Shown: positions 27,393-35,136 of the stretch, one piece after another
Layout: the number at the start of each line of letters is the position of its first letter
Numbering within the stretch: position 1 is the stretch's first letter
Origin: Dyella silvae
Lineage (GTDB): Bacteria > Pseudomonadota > Gammaproteobacteria > Xanthomonadales > Rhodanobacteraceae
Reading direction: 5' to 3'
Length of the DNA stretch: 64,000 bases
Assembly (NCBI RefSeq): GCF_026421305.1
Contig: NZ_JAPJBQ010000003.1
Location: 186,001 to 250,000 of the forward strand
Made by a program: the position numbers and the translations under genes
Notes under the pieces: model-generated
What the model was told of the DNA's origin: nothing
Database searches by the model: none
The model's input: the letters and a program-made list of their open reading frames with translations, nothing else

Positions 27393-28199
27393 TCAAGGTG
27401 TGGGGTGGGCAAACACCGCAAAAATGCCGGCGTAGGGCTTCACCATGAATGTGGGCGCGCCGGCATAGCCTTCGCCTTCCACGTATAACTGCGAAATGGT
27501 GCCATCCAGATACAACGCGTTGCGGCAGCCCAGCTCTTCCTTGAACAGTCGCGCAAAGGTGTGGAAGTTCACCGGTGCTTCGCTGACTGCAAAGACCACC
27601 TGATGTGGTGTCTTGGCGCACACGCCGCTGCGCCACTTGAGGCTGTTGGAGTCATCGATGAACTGATCGTTGAGTTTGCCGTCGATCACCAGCATCGGGC
27701 CGGACTGGCTGGCCCATTGGGCGGACCTGCCTTCCGCCTTGAAGTCCGCACTGGTGCGCACCTCGGCGCGGCCATCCGGATAGATAGCGAATACGCCATT
27801 GGGCAGCAGGGAGAAATTGCCGGATGCCGGATTGCCATGGGCGAGGTTCAGCGGCACCACCGTCTTGCCGTTTTCCACGTACAGGCCCAGAGGAGCGAAC
27901 TGGCGATCGTAGATACCGGCATTGGCGGCGAACAGCATGCGCTGTCCGCGCGACATGCCCCATTGGCGCAGCGCGTTGATCGTGCCGAAGGCCGCGCCGC
28001 TCTCGGGATCTTTCCAGTGCAAGCTCAGCGTTTCGCGCTTGAGGTCGATGCTGACCACGCGGAAGTTCTGGCTCTCGAACACATGCTCGGTGCTGTTCAC
28101 CGCTTGCGCTTGCCGCGAGCACCCGGCCACGCCGCCCAACAGCAGGAGCGGGGCAAGCAGGCATAGCAGGCGACTGGGCCGGTGGATGGTCGCAGACAT
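27393..28199 (-). CDS. phosphodiester glycosidase (NAGPA/DUF2233) family lipoprotein
   Basis: A 267-residue protein with a lipoprotein signal (LLLLGGVAGC; lipobox Cys near residue 27). The body matches the NAGPA-like phosphodiester glycosidase family: FAANAGIYDRQFAPLGLYVE, FSLLPNGVFAIYPDGRAEV, SGPMLVIDGKLN, VFAVSEAPVNFHTFA and the C-terminal CRNALYLDGTISQLY. Family members hydrolyse sugar phosphodiesters, but this subgroup is uncharacterised. ATG 28199 is used because it gives the signal peptide directly. The acylase gene lies 61 bp downstream on the same strand. Confidence 0.83.
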   Translation of the reverse strand: MSATIHRPSRLLCLLAPLLLLGGVAGCSRQAQAVNSTEHVFESQNFRVVSIDLKRETLSLHWKDPESGAAFGTINALRQWGMSRGQRMLFAANAGIYDRQFAPLGLYVENGKTVVPLNLAHGNPASGNFSLLPNGVFAIYPDGRAEVRTSADFKAEGRSAQWASQSGPMLVIDGKLNDQFIDDSNSLKWRSGVCAKTPHQVVFAVSEAPVNFHTFARLFKEELGCRNALYLDGTISQLYVEGEGYAGAPTFMVKPYAGIFAVFAHPTP

Positions 28200-28287
28200 A
28201 CCCAGATGGTCGCCGGGGCGACCTGATTGACGCAAGCCCGGCGACACGTTGATTTAAACTGCGCCTTTTCCAAGGTGTCGCGGACCC

Positions 28288-28776
28288 ATGCCCTACACGC
28301 CCATCGTTGCCACGCTCGGTTATGTGCTGTCACCCGATCGCCGGCAGGTCTTGATGATCCATCGCAATTCGCGCCCGGACGACCAGCATCTGGGCAAGTA
28401 CAACGGCCTGGGCGGCAAGATGGAGCCGGACGAGGACATTGCCGCCTGCATGCGCCGCGAGATTCTTGAAGAGGCTGGCATTCACTGCGAATCGATGTCC
28501 CTGCGCGGCACGCTCAACTGGCCGGGCTTCGGCAAGCAGGGCGAGGACTGGCTGGGCTTCATCTTCGTGATCGACCGCTACAGCGGTACGCCGTACACCT
28601 CCAATCCGGAAGGCACCCTGGAGTGGGTACCGGTCGATCGACTGATGGACCTGCCGATGTGGGAAGGCGACCGCCACTTCCTGCCGCTGGTGTTCGACGA
28701 GGACTCTCGCCCATTCCATGGCGTCATGCCGTACAAGGATGGGCGCATGCAGTCCTGGTCGTTCTCGCGGCTGTGA
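28288..28776 (+). CDS. Nudix hydrolase, MutT/8-oxo-dGTPase type
   Basis: A 162-residue Nudix protein starting MPYTPIVATLGYVL. A canonical Nudix box runs from GGKMEPDED through MRREILEEAGI (G-x5-E-x7-REUxEExGU). IHRNSRPDDQHLGKYNGLGG just before it, and the C-terminal W-x-V-P-V-D, resemble the YtkD/MutT-like group that hydrolyses oxidised or modified nucleoside triphosphates. It is translationally coupled to a second Nudix gene. Confidence 0.9.
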   Translation: MPYTPIVATLGYVLSPDRRQVLMIHRNSRPDDQHLGKYNGLGGKMEPDEDIAACMRREILEEAGIHCESMSLRGTLNWPGFGKQGEDWLGFIFVIDRYSGTPYTSNPEGTLEWVPVDRLMDLPMWEGDRHFLPLVFDEDSRPFHGVMPYKDGRMQSWSFSRL

Positions 28777-29186
28777 GCGCCCCGAAGCTCATCCGTATTG
28801 TCGCAGCGGTGATTCGCGACGATCGGGGGCGGGTGCTGTTGGTGCGTAAGCGTGGCGCAGCGGTGTGGCAGCAGCCGGGCGGCAAGCGAGATGCAGGTGA
28901 CCGGGATGAGCTGCATACGCTTGCGCGCGAATTGCATGAAGAGCTTGGTTGCACGATGCATCGCGAAGGCGCGCGTTGGATCGGTTGTTTCAGTGCGCCG
29001 GCGGCCAATGAGCCGGGTCACGTCGTTGAGGCTGAGGTTTACGAGGTGAAGGCTGTTGGGCCGTTTGTGGCGCAGGCGGAAATCGATGGTGTGTGTTGGG
29101 TCGATCCGGCGGCGTTGGGTGATTTGCCGATAGCGCGGTTGAGTCGGGAGTCGATTTTGCCGCTGGTGGCGGGGATGCCCTTGTAG
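28773..29186 (+). CDS. second Nudix hydrolase with an irregular Nudix box
   Basis: A 137-residue Nudix-fold protein starting VSAPKLIRIVAAVIRDD. The GTG start overlaps the previous stop (GTGA), which explains why the frame appears open to 28623. The box reads GGKRDAGDRDELHTLARELH followed by EELGC. The first Glu is replaced by Asp and one residue is inserted before the REUxEE core. Metal binding by the REL-EE part is kept. VWQQPGGKRDAGD resembles DNA-mismatch/NUDT-like enzymes. The substrate is unknown. Confidence 0.82.
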   Translation: MSAPKLIRIVAAVIRDDRGRVLLVRKRGAAVWQQPGGKRDAGDRDELHTLARELHEELGCTMHREGARWIGCFSAPAANEPGHVVEAEVYEVKAVGPFVAQAEIDGVCWVDPAALGDLPIARLSRESILPLVAGMPL

Positions 29187-29256
29187 GGGTATCGCGTTGC
29201 TGCTGGGTGCCTTGAGGGGTGCCTTCACGGGGCGAGTGAGGCTTCGTTGTTCTTAC

Positions 29257-29308
29257 TCCCTCTCCCCTCCGGGGAGAGGGTTGGGGTGAGGGGCGGGTGC
29301 TCGCGACA
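29257..29308. repeat. dispersed repeat unit, relative of the pyrH-frr element
   Basis: CCCTCTCCCCTCCGGGGAGAGGG is a near-perfect hairpin followed by GGTGAGGGGCGGGTGCTCGCGA. The same order of blocks occurs at 14200-14246. It lies about 70 bp after the second Nudix gene, without a T-run. Confidence 0.75.
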
Positions 29309-29329
29309 CGATCTATTTCCCTCACCGTC

Positions 29330-30142
29330 ATCCCCGCGAAAGCGGGGATCCAGTGACTTTGGCTCTTGTCGACGGTGCCGCGATCTGGCTCGCCTGCCGC
29401 GGGCTTCCGACCTCCTGCCGGAGGCCGGGTCACTTTTCTTTGCTTGCCCAAAGAAAAGTAACCAAAAGAAACGGCACCCCGGATGAGGCGCCTTCCGGGC
29501 TTCGCCCTCCAGGTACGCGGTCGGGTTGCGGGGTTTGTCGACAGGGCATCCTGCCCTGACGCCAAACTGGCCGGCATCCATGCCGGCCACCCTTCGGGCT
29601 ATTCCTCCACCCGCCCGCCGCCCCATACGGGGACCCGGAAGATCAAAGGCGCAAAGCCGACGGCTCGTGCGGCTGCGCTGCACATCGCACCACTAAGGCT
29701 CGATGTTCCTGCCTTCATGCAGAAGAGTCCTGCCGTTACGCGGCGAGTTCTCCACGACGGTCGGGAAGCGTAGCGTCCTCTTTACCTTGCCCCAGCGGTC
29801 GGGAAGCGTAGCGATAGCTGCATTAAGCCCTCTCCGCGATGGCGCGTTGCGAAGCGCTCTGAAGTACCTGCTGTGCAGCGGCGGAGGTTGCCAAGCAACA
29901 ACGCGCCTCGCGCGTTCGGGCTTATCCCTGCGCAATGCTGCCAGCTCTTAAGGCCATTTTCTTTGGGTTACTTTTCTTTTGGGCCAGCAAAAGAAAAGTG
30001 ACTCGGCCTCCGGCAGGAGGTCGAAACGCCCGCCGCGTAGGCGGCACGCTGGCGGGAACGCCATGTTCAGAACCAAGAGCAAAGTCGCTGGATGACCAGC
30101 CATTCGGCTGTTGTGAAGCGCTTCCAGCCTTCGCTGGGATGA
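29330..30142. repeat. about 0.8-kb non-genic region bounded by long imperfect inverted repeats
   Basis: The main arms are 29408-29471 and 29957-30023, inverted and about 90% alike; both contain CGACCTCCTGCCGGAGGCCG and CACTTTTCTTT...AAAGAAAAGTAACC. Outer arms 29348-29367 and 30075-30093 (ATCCAGTGACTTTGGCTCTT type) repeat the symmetry. The hairpin ATCCCCGC-GAAA-GCGGGGAT starts the left side. The centre (29472-29956) has open frames in several registers, but they are Arg/Ser/Pro-rich, lack ribosome sites and look like the spurious ORFs often annotated over such repeats. I call no gene here. The remainder up to 30313 is likewise empty. Confidence 0.7.
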
Positions 30143-30313
30143 CGGCTTTTATGAAGCCGCGAGGCTAGAGTGCCAAAGCCGCCTTACGGGCGTTTTGCGC
30201 GCTTCGCGCATACGCGTCCCCGAGCACAGCAGATTTCCATCTGAACAACGACACCGATGAATCATCGATGCGGACTCCCACCACTCTCCCCGAAGAGGAG
30301 AGCGGCGCAAGCA

Positions 30314-31528
30314 TCACGCCATGCGCCTCACCGCCACCACCGCGTTCAACCCACCAAACGCAAACGAATTGCTGATCGCCGCATCCACCTTCCGCTCGCG
30401 CGCCACATTCGGCACATAGTCGAGATCGCAAGCGGGATCCGGCTCCAGGTAATTAATCGTCGGCGGAATGATGCCGTCGTGGATCGCGCCGATGGCCGCC
30501 ACCAGTTCAATCGCGCCACCTGCGCCCAACGCATGGCCATGCATGGCCTTGGTGGAGGAAATCACCATTTCCCTCGCGTGCTCGCCGAATACGCGATGGA
30601 TCGCGCGTGTTTCCGTGCTGTCGTTGGCGACCGTGCCGGTGCCGTGAGCGTTGACATAATCAACGTCACCCGGCGACAAGCCGCCATCGCGCAGGGCCAT
30701 GTTCATGGCGGCAGCCGCGCCAATGTCCGACGGTGCGGCGATGTCGCCGGCGTCCGAGCTCATGCCCGTGCCCACCAGCTCGCAGATGATTTCCGCGCCG
30801 CGCTTCTGCGCCGACTCCAGCGTTTCGATGACGTACATGGCTGCGCCTTCGCCCAGCACCAGGCCGCGGCGGCCCTTGCTGAAGGGACGGCAGGTATCCG
30901 GTGCCAGCACGCGCATGGCTTCCCACGCGCGCAATGTACCTAGCGTGATGCAGGCCTCGGTGCCGCCGACCACGGCGGCGTCGATCATGCCAGTGCGGAT
31001 CATCATCGCCGCTTGGGCAAACGCGTGATTGGACGAAGCGCATGCGCTGGCCACCACGAAAGAGGGGCCGGTAATGCCGTGCACCATGCTCACCTGGCTG
31101 GCCGGTGCGTTCATCATCATGCGCACGATGCCCAGCGGGTGGAAACGGCCCTGATGCTCACCGTAAAGGCGCTCGTAGAGATCGTCGCGGGTGGTCTCGC
31201 CGCCTGCACCGGTACCGATCACTACCGCCGTACGCGTGCCAGCCTCACCTTCGAAGCTGATGCCGGATTGGCGGATGGCCTCGTTGGCCGCAATCAGCGC
31301 GTATTCGCTGAACGGATCGAGCAGCGCGCGACGCGCTTCATCGAAAAAATTGGCCGGATCGTAATCCGTGATCTCCGCCGCGATACCACCGTTGCGGAGC
31401 TGTCCCGGCTGGATGTGATGGATCGGTCCAATGCCGGACCGGCCCTCCGTCATCGCCTTCCAGACGGAAGGCGCGTCATGTCCGAGTGCACAGATGGCAC
31501 CCATGCCAGTGATCACGATGCGGCGCAT
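30314..31528 (-). CDS. beta-ketoacyl-ACP synthase (FabF/KAS II type)
   Basis: A 404-residue condensing enzyme of the FabF clade. It would extend an acyl-ACP by two carbons with malonyl-ACP. The Cys-His-His triad is intact: Cys163 in VASACASSNHA, His295 in NAHGTGT, and His332 in STKAMHGHALGAGG, with Lys327. The residue before the last GH is His where FabF/FabB usually have Thr. It is therefore an active KAS rather than a chain-length factor. It lies 5 bp after the ACP gene and opens the unusual 30-38 kb cluster, so a secondary-metabolic role is more likely than housekeeping FabF. Confidence 0.92.
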   Translation of the reverse strand: MRRIVITGMGAICALGHDAPSVWKAMTEGRSGIGPIHHIQPGQLRNGGIAAEITDYDPANFFDEARRALLDPFSEYALIAANEAIRQSGISFEGEAGTRTAVVIGTGAGGETTRDDLYERLYGEHQGRFHPLGIVRMMMNAPASQVSMVHGITGPSFVVASACASSNHAFAQAAMMIRTGMIDAAVVGGTEACITLGTLRAWEAMRVLAPDTCRPFSKGRRGLVLGEGAAMYVIETLESAQKRGAEIICELVGTGMSSDAGDIAAPSDIGAAAAMNMALRDGGLSPGDVDYVNAHGTGTVANDSTETRAIHRVFGEHAREMVISSTKAMHGHALGAGGAIELVAAIGAIHDGIIPPTINYLEPDPACDLDYVPNVARERKVDAAISNSFAFGGLNAVVAVRRMA

Positions 31529-31533
31529 AGGGG

Positions 31534-31785
31534 TTATTCGTTGGTCTTCTGGGCGAGCTGGCGCTCGATGGCCTCAACAAGCTGGCCGACCGTACCGTTG
31601 TCGAGGTCGGTGTCTTCGTTGGGCAGGTTGATGTTGAAGTGTTCTTCGATGTCGAAAATCACTTCGATGGCATCCAGCGAGGCGATACCCAGGTCCTTCA
31701 GTGTGGACTCCGGCTTGATCGTGTCCAGCTCGATCTTGGCCTGCTTGGCGATGATGTCGAAGGTTTCCTGCTGAACTGTGCTCAT
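31534..31785 (-). CDS. acyl carrier protein
   Basis: An 83-residue acidic ACP. The phosphopantetheine Ser36 sits in DLGIASLDAIEVIFDIEEHF, where most AcpP proteins have DSLDTVE. Ala in place of the usual Asp before Ser, and the downstream NINLPNEDTDLDNGTVG, mark it as a specialised rather than the main fatty-acid ACP. ATG 31785 has AGGAAAG upstream; the frame is open to 31848. It is coupled to the KAS gene and divergent from the FemAB-like gene. Confidence 0.92.
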   Translation of the reverse strand: MSTVQQETFDIIAKQAKIELDTIKPESTLKDLGIASLDAIEVIFDIEEHFNINLPNEDTDLDNGTVGQLVEAIERQLAQKTNE

Positions 31786-31940
31786 GAGTGCTTTCCTGGA
31801 TTCCTTGGCGCCGAGGTGGTGCGGCATCGCCCTGATGCCACGGTCCAAGCCTGACGAACCCTTTGGGCAATGTCCAGAATGCTGACGCCGATTGGACGGT
31901 AGGTCTCATCCTCCCCACGCTGCCTTTCGCCAACCTTTGG

Positions 31941-32207
31941 GGATGATCTGATCCATTCAATGACGGCGTCACCGCTCCTGTTTGCCCGCCGGTTGGTGTT
32001 GCACCGGTGAAGGCAGGCTGGCTGCCTGTCGAGACGGCGCGGCGCCAACCGGTGGGCAAACAGGAGCGGCCCTCCGGGTGATGCCCAGCGAGCCCACAGA
32101 ACGCAGTGCGCGGCTTGCCCAGGCAGCCAGCCTGCGCTGCGCCACGCCCCACGCCCTGTGTGCTCGCTGGGCATCATGCCGCCATCATTGAATGGATCAG
32201 AGCATCC
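31941..32207. other. 267-bp structured element: closing stem, two arms and complementary loops
   Basis: There are four pairs of inverted segments. A/A' is 31941-31967 with 32181-32207 (27 bp, 2 mismatches). B/B' is 31972-31996 with 32045-32069 (25 bp, 1 mismatch). D/D' is 32079-32099 with 32156-32176 (21 bp, 1 mismatch). C/C' is 32013-32028 with 32120-32135 (16 bp, perfect). C lies in the B loop and C' in the D loop, so a three-way junction with kissing loops is possible. No protein is encoded. It shares CTGTTTGCCCGCC with the element at 21098-21365. It lies in the 506-bp gap between the ACP and FemAB-like genes, whose promoters must also be here. Confidence 0.75.
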
Positions 32208-32291
32208 CTTGACCGCCCGGGATTGACCTGGCGGTGTCGGGCAGCCCCGGGGAGTCGTATCCTATGCGCTTGCGACCAGTGGAAGCGCCGT

Positions 32292-33350
32292 GTGCGGTAC
32301 CTCAACCAGCTTGAACCGGATGCGCTGATCGCCCGGTTCGCCGAGCATCCCCCCATCGATTTCAGCGTGACAGAGGCCGCGGGCACGCCGGCTTTCGTGG
32401 CGCCGTTCGACTTGTTGACTACGGCCGACGCGGATGTGCGCGAGAAGGTGACCAAGGCACCGGGGTACGGCTGGTGGGGCCGCCTGCTGCGTTGGCGTAC
32501 CGCGTTCGTCGGCACCACGGTGTCGGAGTACGCGCTGTTTCCGCGCGATGCGCAGCCAGCCACGTTGGCCACTGCGCTGCGCGATCAGCTGGGCCGCCGG
32601 CAGCGGCTCATGATTGTGAAGGACATTCCGCAGGCCTCGCCGCTGTTCGATGCGGCGACCGGCGACTGGTGCAAGCGATTTGCCGATGCCTGCGCGGCAT
32701 CCGGTTTCGTACTTTTGGAAGGGCAGGCGCTGGCGTACGTGCCCGTCGACTTCGCCAGCGAGGATGAGTACATGGCGCGGCTGTCCTCGGGACGCCGTAA
32801 GGACATCCGCCGCAAGCTGCGCAAGCGCGATGAGGTTCAGGTGGACACCGTGCGTTGTGGCGACCCCGTGTTTGCCGATGATGCCGTTGTCGATGCGTAC
32901 TACGCGCTCTATGAGAACGTGTACGCGCAGAGTGAAATCCACTTCGATAAGTTGAGCCGCGCTTTCTTCACCGCTGTGTTGCGCGATGCGGCTAATGGCG
33001 GCGTGGTGTTTGTCTACCGCCATCAGGGCGCGATGATCGGCTGGAATCTGTGTTTCGTGGTGAACGGCAAGCTGATCGACAAATACGTCGGCTTCGCTTA
33101 TCCGCAGGCCCGCGAACAGAACCTGTACTTCACCAGCTGGTTCCACAATCTGGCGTTCGCCCGTGAGCAGGGTTTGACCCATTACGTGGCGGGTTGGACC
33201 GATCCGGAAATCAAGTCTTATCTGGGTGCACAATTCACCCTGACCCGTCACGCGATCTACCTGCGCAATCCACTGTTGCGCATGCTGGCGCGGCGGCTGG
33301 GCAAATTCTTCGAAAGCGACAGTCAATGGGCGGCCCATGACAAGGCGTGA
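32292..33350 (+). CDS. FemAB/GNAT-like acyl- or aminoacyl-transferase
   Basis: A 352-residue cytosolic protein with the double-GNAT look of the FemAB-like/CelD-like (Acetyltransf_6) group. Landmarks are YMARLSSGRRKDIRRKLRKR near residue 170, then VVFVYRHQGAMIGWNLCF and DKYVGFAYPQAREQNLYFTS. These match acyl-CoA-, acyl-ACP- or aminoacyl-tRNA-dependent N-transfer enzymes; the donor cannot be read. The start is GTG 32292 (VRYLNQLEPDAL) with GGAAG seven bases upstream. The frame is open to 32106, but that part lies inside the repeat element. It overlaps the ureohydrolase gene by 14 bp. Confidence 0.78.
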   Translation: MRYLNQLEPDALIARFAEHPPIDFSVTEAAGTPAFVAPFDLLTTADADVREKVTKAPGYGWWGRLLRWRTAFVGTTVSEYALFPRDAQPATLATALRDQLGRRQRLMIVKDIPQASPLFDAATGDWCKRFADACAASGFVLLEGQALAYVPVDFASEDEYMARLSSGRRKDIRRKLRKRDEVQVDTVRCGDPVFADDAVVDAYYALYENVYAQSEIHFDKLSRAFFTAVLRDAANGGVVFVYRHQGAMIGWNLCFVVNGKLIDKYVGFAYPQAREQNLYFTSWFHNLAFAREQGLTHYVAGWTDPEIKSYLGAQFTLTRHAIYLRNPLLRMLARRLGKFFESDSQWAAHDKA

Positions 33351-34212
33351 ACCACTCGTTCTGGACTTCGACGGCTCGATCGGCCAGATCCCGGGTGCGA
33401 CCACGATTGCGCTGCCCGACTGGCAGGAGGCGATTCGCTTCGGCTGCACCCTGCGCACGTTCAACCGACTGCGCGACTACCTCGATAGCACCATGCCAGC
33501 CAACTACGGCACGGTGCTGATGGGGTCGGGTGACTACCACCATCTCACCTGGCCGCTGGTGCAGCGTCAGCGCGCGCGCGGCCCGTTCCAACTGGTGGTG
33601 TTCGACAACCACCCCGACAACATGCGTTTTCCCTGGGGCATCCATTGCGGATCGTGGGTGCGCCGTGTGGCCATGCTGCCGTTCGTCACGCATGTGCACG
33701 TGGTGGGCATTACCTCCGGCGATATTGGCGCCAAGCATGCGTGGGAGAACTACCTGCGTCCGCTCCAGGCGGGCAAGCTCACCTACTGGTGCATGGACGT
33801 GAATGTGGATTGGGCCGCCAAGCTGGGCTTGTCGGATGCCTTCCGCCGTTTCGATGATCCGGACGCGCTCACCTGTGCGTTCGTGCAGCAGTTGCGCCAG
33901 GCGCCGCAGCCGACCTATCTGTCGATCGACAAGGATGCCTTCAGCGTCGATACCGCGCGCACCAACTGGGATCAGGGGCGTCTGGAAGAGTCGCATGCCA
34001 TGGCGATCATCGAGGCGCTGCGTGGCCGCATCGTCGCCAGTGATATCAATGGCGAAGTGTCGGCCTACCAATACCGCACATGGTGGAAGCGCCTGCTTAG
34101 CGGTATGGACGGCCAGGAGCCGATTCCGCAGAGCGAGCTGGATGCCTGGCAGGCGCAGCAGCGTGCCTTCAACACCCGTCTGCTTGCTGCCATTGCGGAA
34201 AGCAGCGTGTAA
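33337..34212 (+). CDS. divergent arginase/agmatinase-family ureohydrolase
   Basis: A 291-residue protein of the ureohydrolase fold. All manganese-ligand motifs can be aligned, in unusual form: LMGSGDYHHLT (for GGDHS), VFDNHPDNM (Asp90, His92, Asp94; for DAHxD) and LSIDKDAFS (Asp198, Asp200; for SxDxDxxDP). A late Glu is in SDINGEV. Family members hydrolyse arginine, agmatine, formiminoglutamate or related C-N bonds, or are deacetylase-like. The active-site loops differ too much to choose. The overlap with the FemAB-like gene implies coupled synthesis. Possible roles are supplying ornithine or another amine, or deacylating the product. Confidence 0.78.
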   Translation: MTRREPLVLDFDGSIGQIPGATTIALPDWQEAIRFGCTLRTFNRLRDYLDSTMPANYGTVLMGSGDYHHLTWPLVQRQRARGPFQLVVFDNHPDNMRFPWGIHCGSWVRRVAMLPFVTHVHVVGITSGDIGAKHAWENYLRPLQAGKLTYWCMDVNVDWAAKLGLSDAFRRFDDPDALTCAFVQQLRQAPQPTYLSIDKDAFSVDTARTNWDQGRLEESHAMAIIEALRGRIVASDINGEVSAYQYRTWWKRLLSGMDGQEPIPQSELDAWQAQQRAFNTRLLAAIAESSV

Positions 34213-34324
34213 GCCGCTGCGTTAACCATTCTGTCTGCAAGAAAGCAGGGCGTAACGTAAGGACGCGGGTAAGCGTGGCGGAGTGCCGGCTCATTCCGGT
34301 GGCCGTTTGGACGATGCGTTCGTC

Positions 34325-35131
34325 ATGACCGAACTCCTTCCTGCCGATCGGCGTGCTTACATTTTTCTGGCGCTCGCTTTCGGCATCACCTGGTGCGCCT
34401 GGGGCGCGCTGGTGATGCTTGCGCAGGCGCAAGCCACGGCTTATGGCGAGTGGCCTTTCATGACGCTGTATGTGCTCGGTGGCCTGGGTCCTACCATCGC
34501 GGCGTATGCGGCCGTCTATCTGACCCGGGCACAGGGGCCGTTGCGCGAATTCAATCAGCGCGTACTCCGTTGGCGCGTGCGACCGGTGTGGTATGCGGCG
34601 GCGATCGGGTTGCCCATTGCGCTGGCCTTTGTGGCGGTCGGCATTGCGGTGGCGTTGCGCCCGGAGGTATCGAGTCACCTCGCCATCAAACCCTGGTACC
34701 TGTTTCCGTTGTTGTTGGCGATGACCATTATCGGTGGCGGTCTGGAGGAATTCGGCTGGCGCGGCATCACCCAGGAAGCCTGGGGGCCTGCGTTGGGACA
34801 GGCGCGGGCGGCACTGCTGATCGGACCAATCTGGGCGCTGTGGCATTTCCCGCTGTTCTTCCTGCCCGGCGTCAGCCAGTACCACGGACACTTCGCGCTG
34901 TTCCTGGTAGGCGTGATGGGTAACGCTTTGCTGTTCGGCTGGCTCTACTGCCATACGCGCAGCATTCTGCTGTGCGTGCTCATGCACGCGGCGACCAACG
35001 CCATCATCATGCTTGGTGTGATCGTGCCTTCGGGGCACGGGCTTTCGCTGATCAGTCCGTGTCTGGGGTTAGCCGTCGGTGGCTTGCTCTTTCTGTCGCA
35101 CGGCAGGCACGGTGCGCCTGCTGTGCAGTGA
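34325..35131 (+). CDS. CPBP-family intramembrane protease
   Basis: A 268-residue membrane protein with about seven TM helices. The CPBP/Abi signatures are complete: GGLEEFGWRGITQE (Glu-Glu and Arg), ALWHFPLFFLPG (His) and VLMHAATNAI (His). These enzymes are Rce1-like glutamic endopeptidases; some mature prenylated or bacteriocin peptides, others have unknown targets. ATG 34325 (MTELLPADRR) is preferred; a GTG at 34283 also has a purine-rich site upstream. It follows the ureohydrolase by 112 bp and is convergent with the aminotransferase gene. Confidence 0.85.
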   Translation: MTELLPADRRAYIFLALAFGITWCAWGALVMLAQAQATAYGEWPFMTLYVLGGLGPTIAAYAAVYLTRAQGPLREFNQRVLRWRVRPVWYAAAIGLPIALAFVAVGIAVALRPEVSSHLAIKPWYLFPLLLAMTIIGGGLEEFGWRGITQEAWGPALGQARAALLIGPIWALWHFPLFFLPGVSQYHGHFALFLVGVMGNALLFGWLYCHTRSILLCVLMHAATNAIIMLGVIVPSGHGLSLISPCLGLAVGGLLFLSHGRHGAPAVQ

Positions 35132-35136
35132 GCGGA

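Noticed and set aside
25424-27448. 674-residue plus-strand frame opposite the penicillin acylase gene
   Set aside because: The minus-strand acylase has a signal segment and the GSNN active site; the plus frame has no motif or ribosome site.
29483-30168. Several short frames in the repeat-rich region (for example 29483-29773 and 29703-29951)
   Set aside because: They overlap each other on both strands, lack ribosome sites and look like the spurious proteins often annotated on such repeats.
30314-31785. Aryl-polyene (xanthomonadin-type) cluster
   Set aside because: Only one KAS and one ACP are present; dehydratase, thioesterase, ketoreductase and ligase genes are absent.
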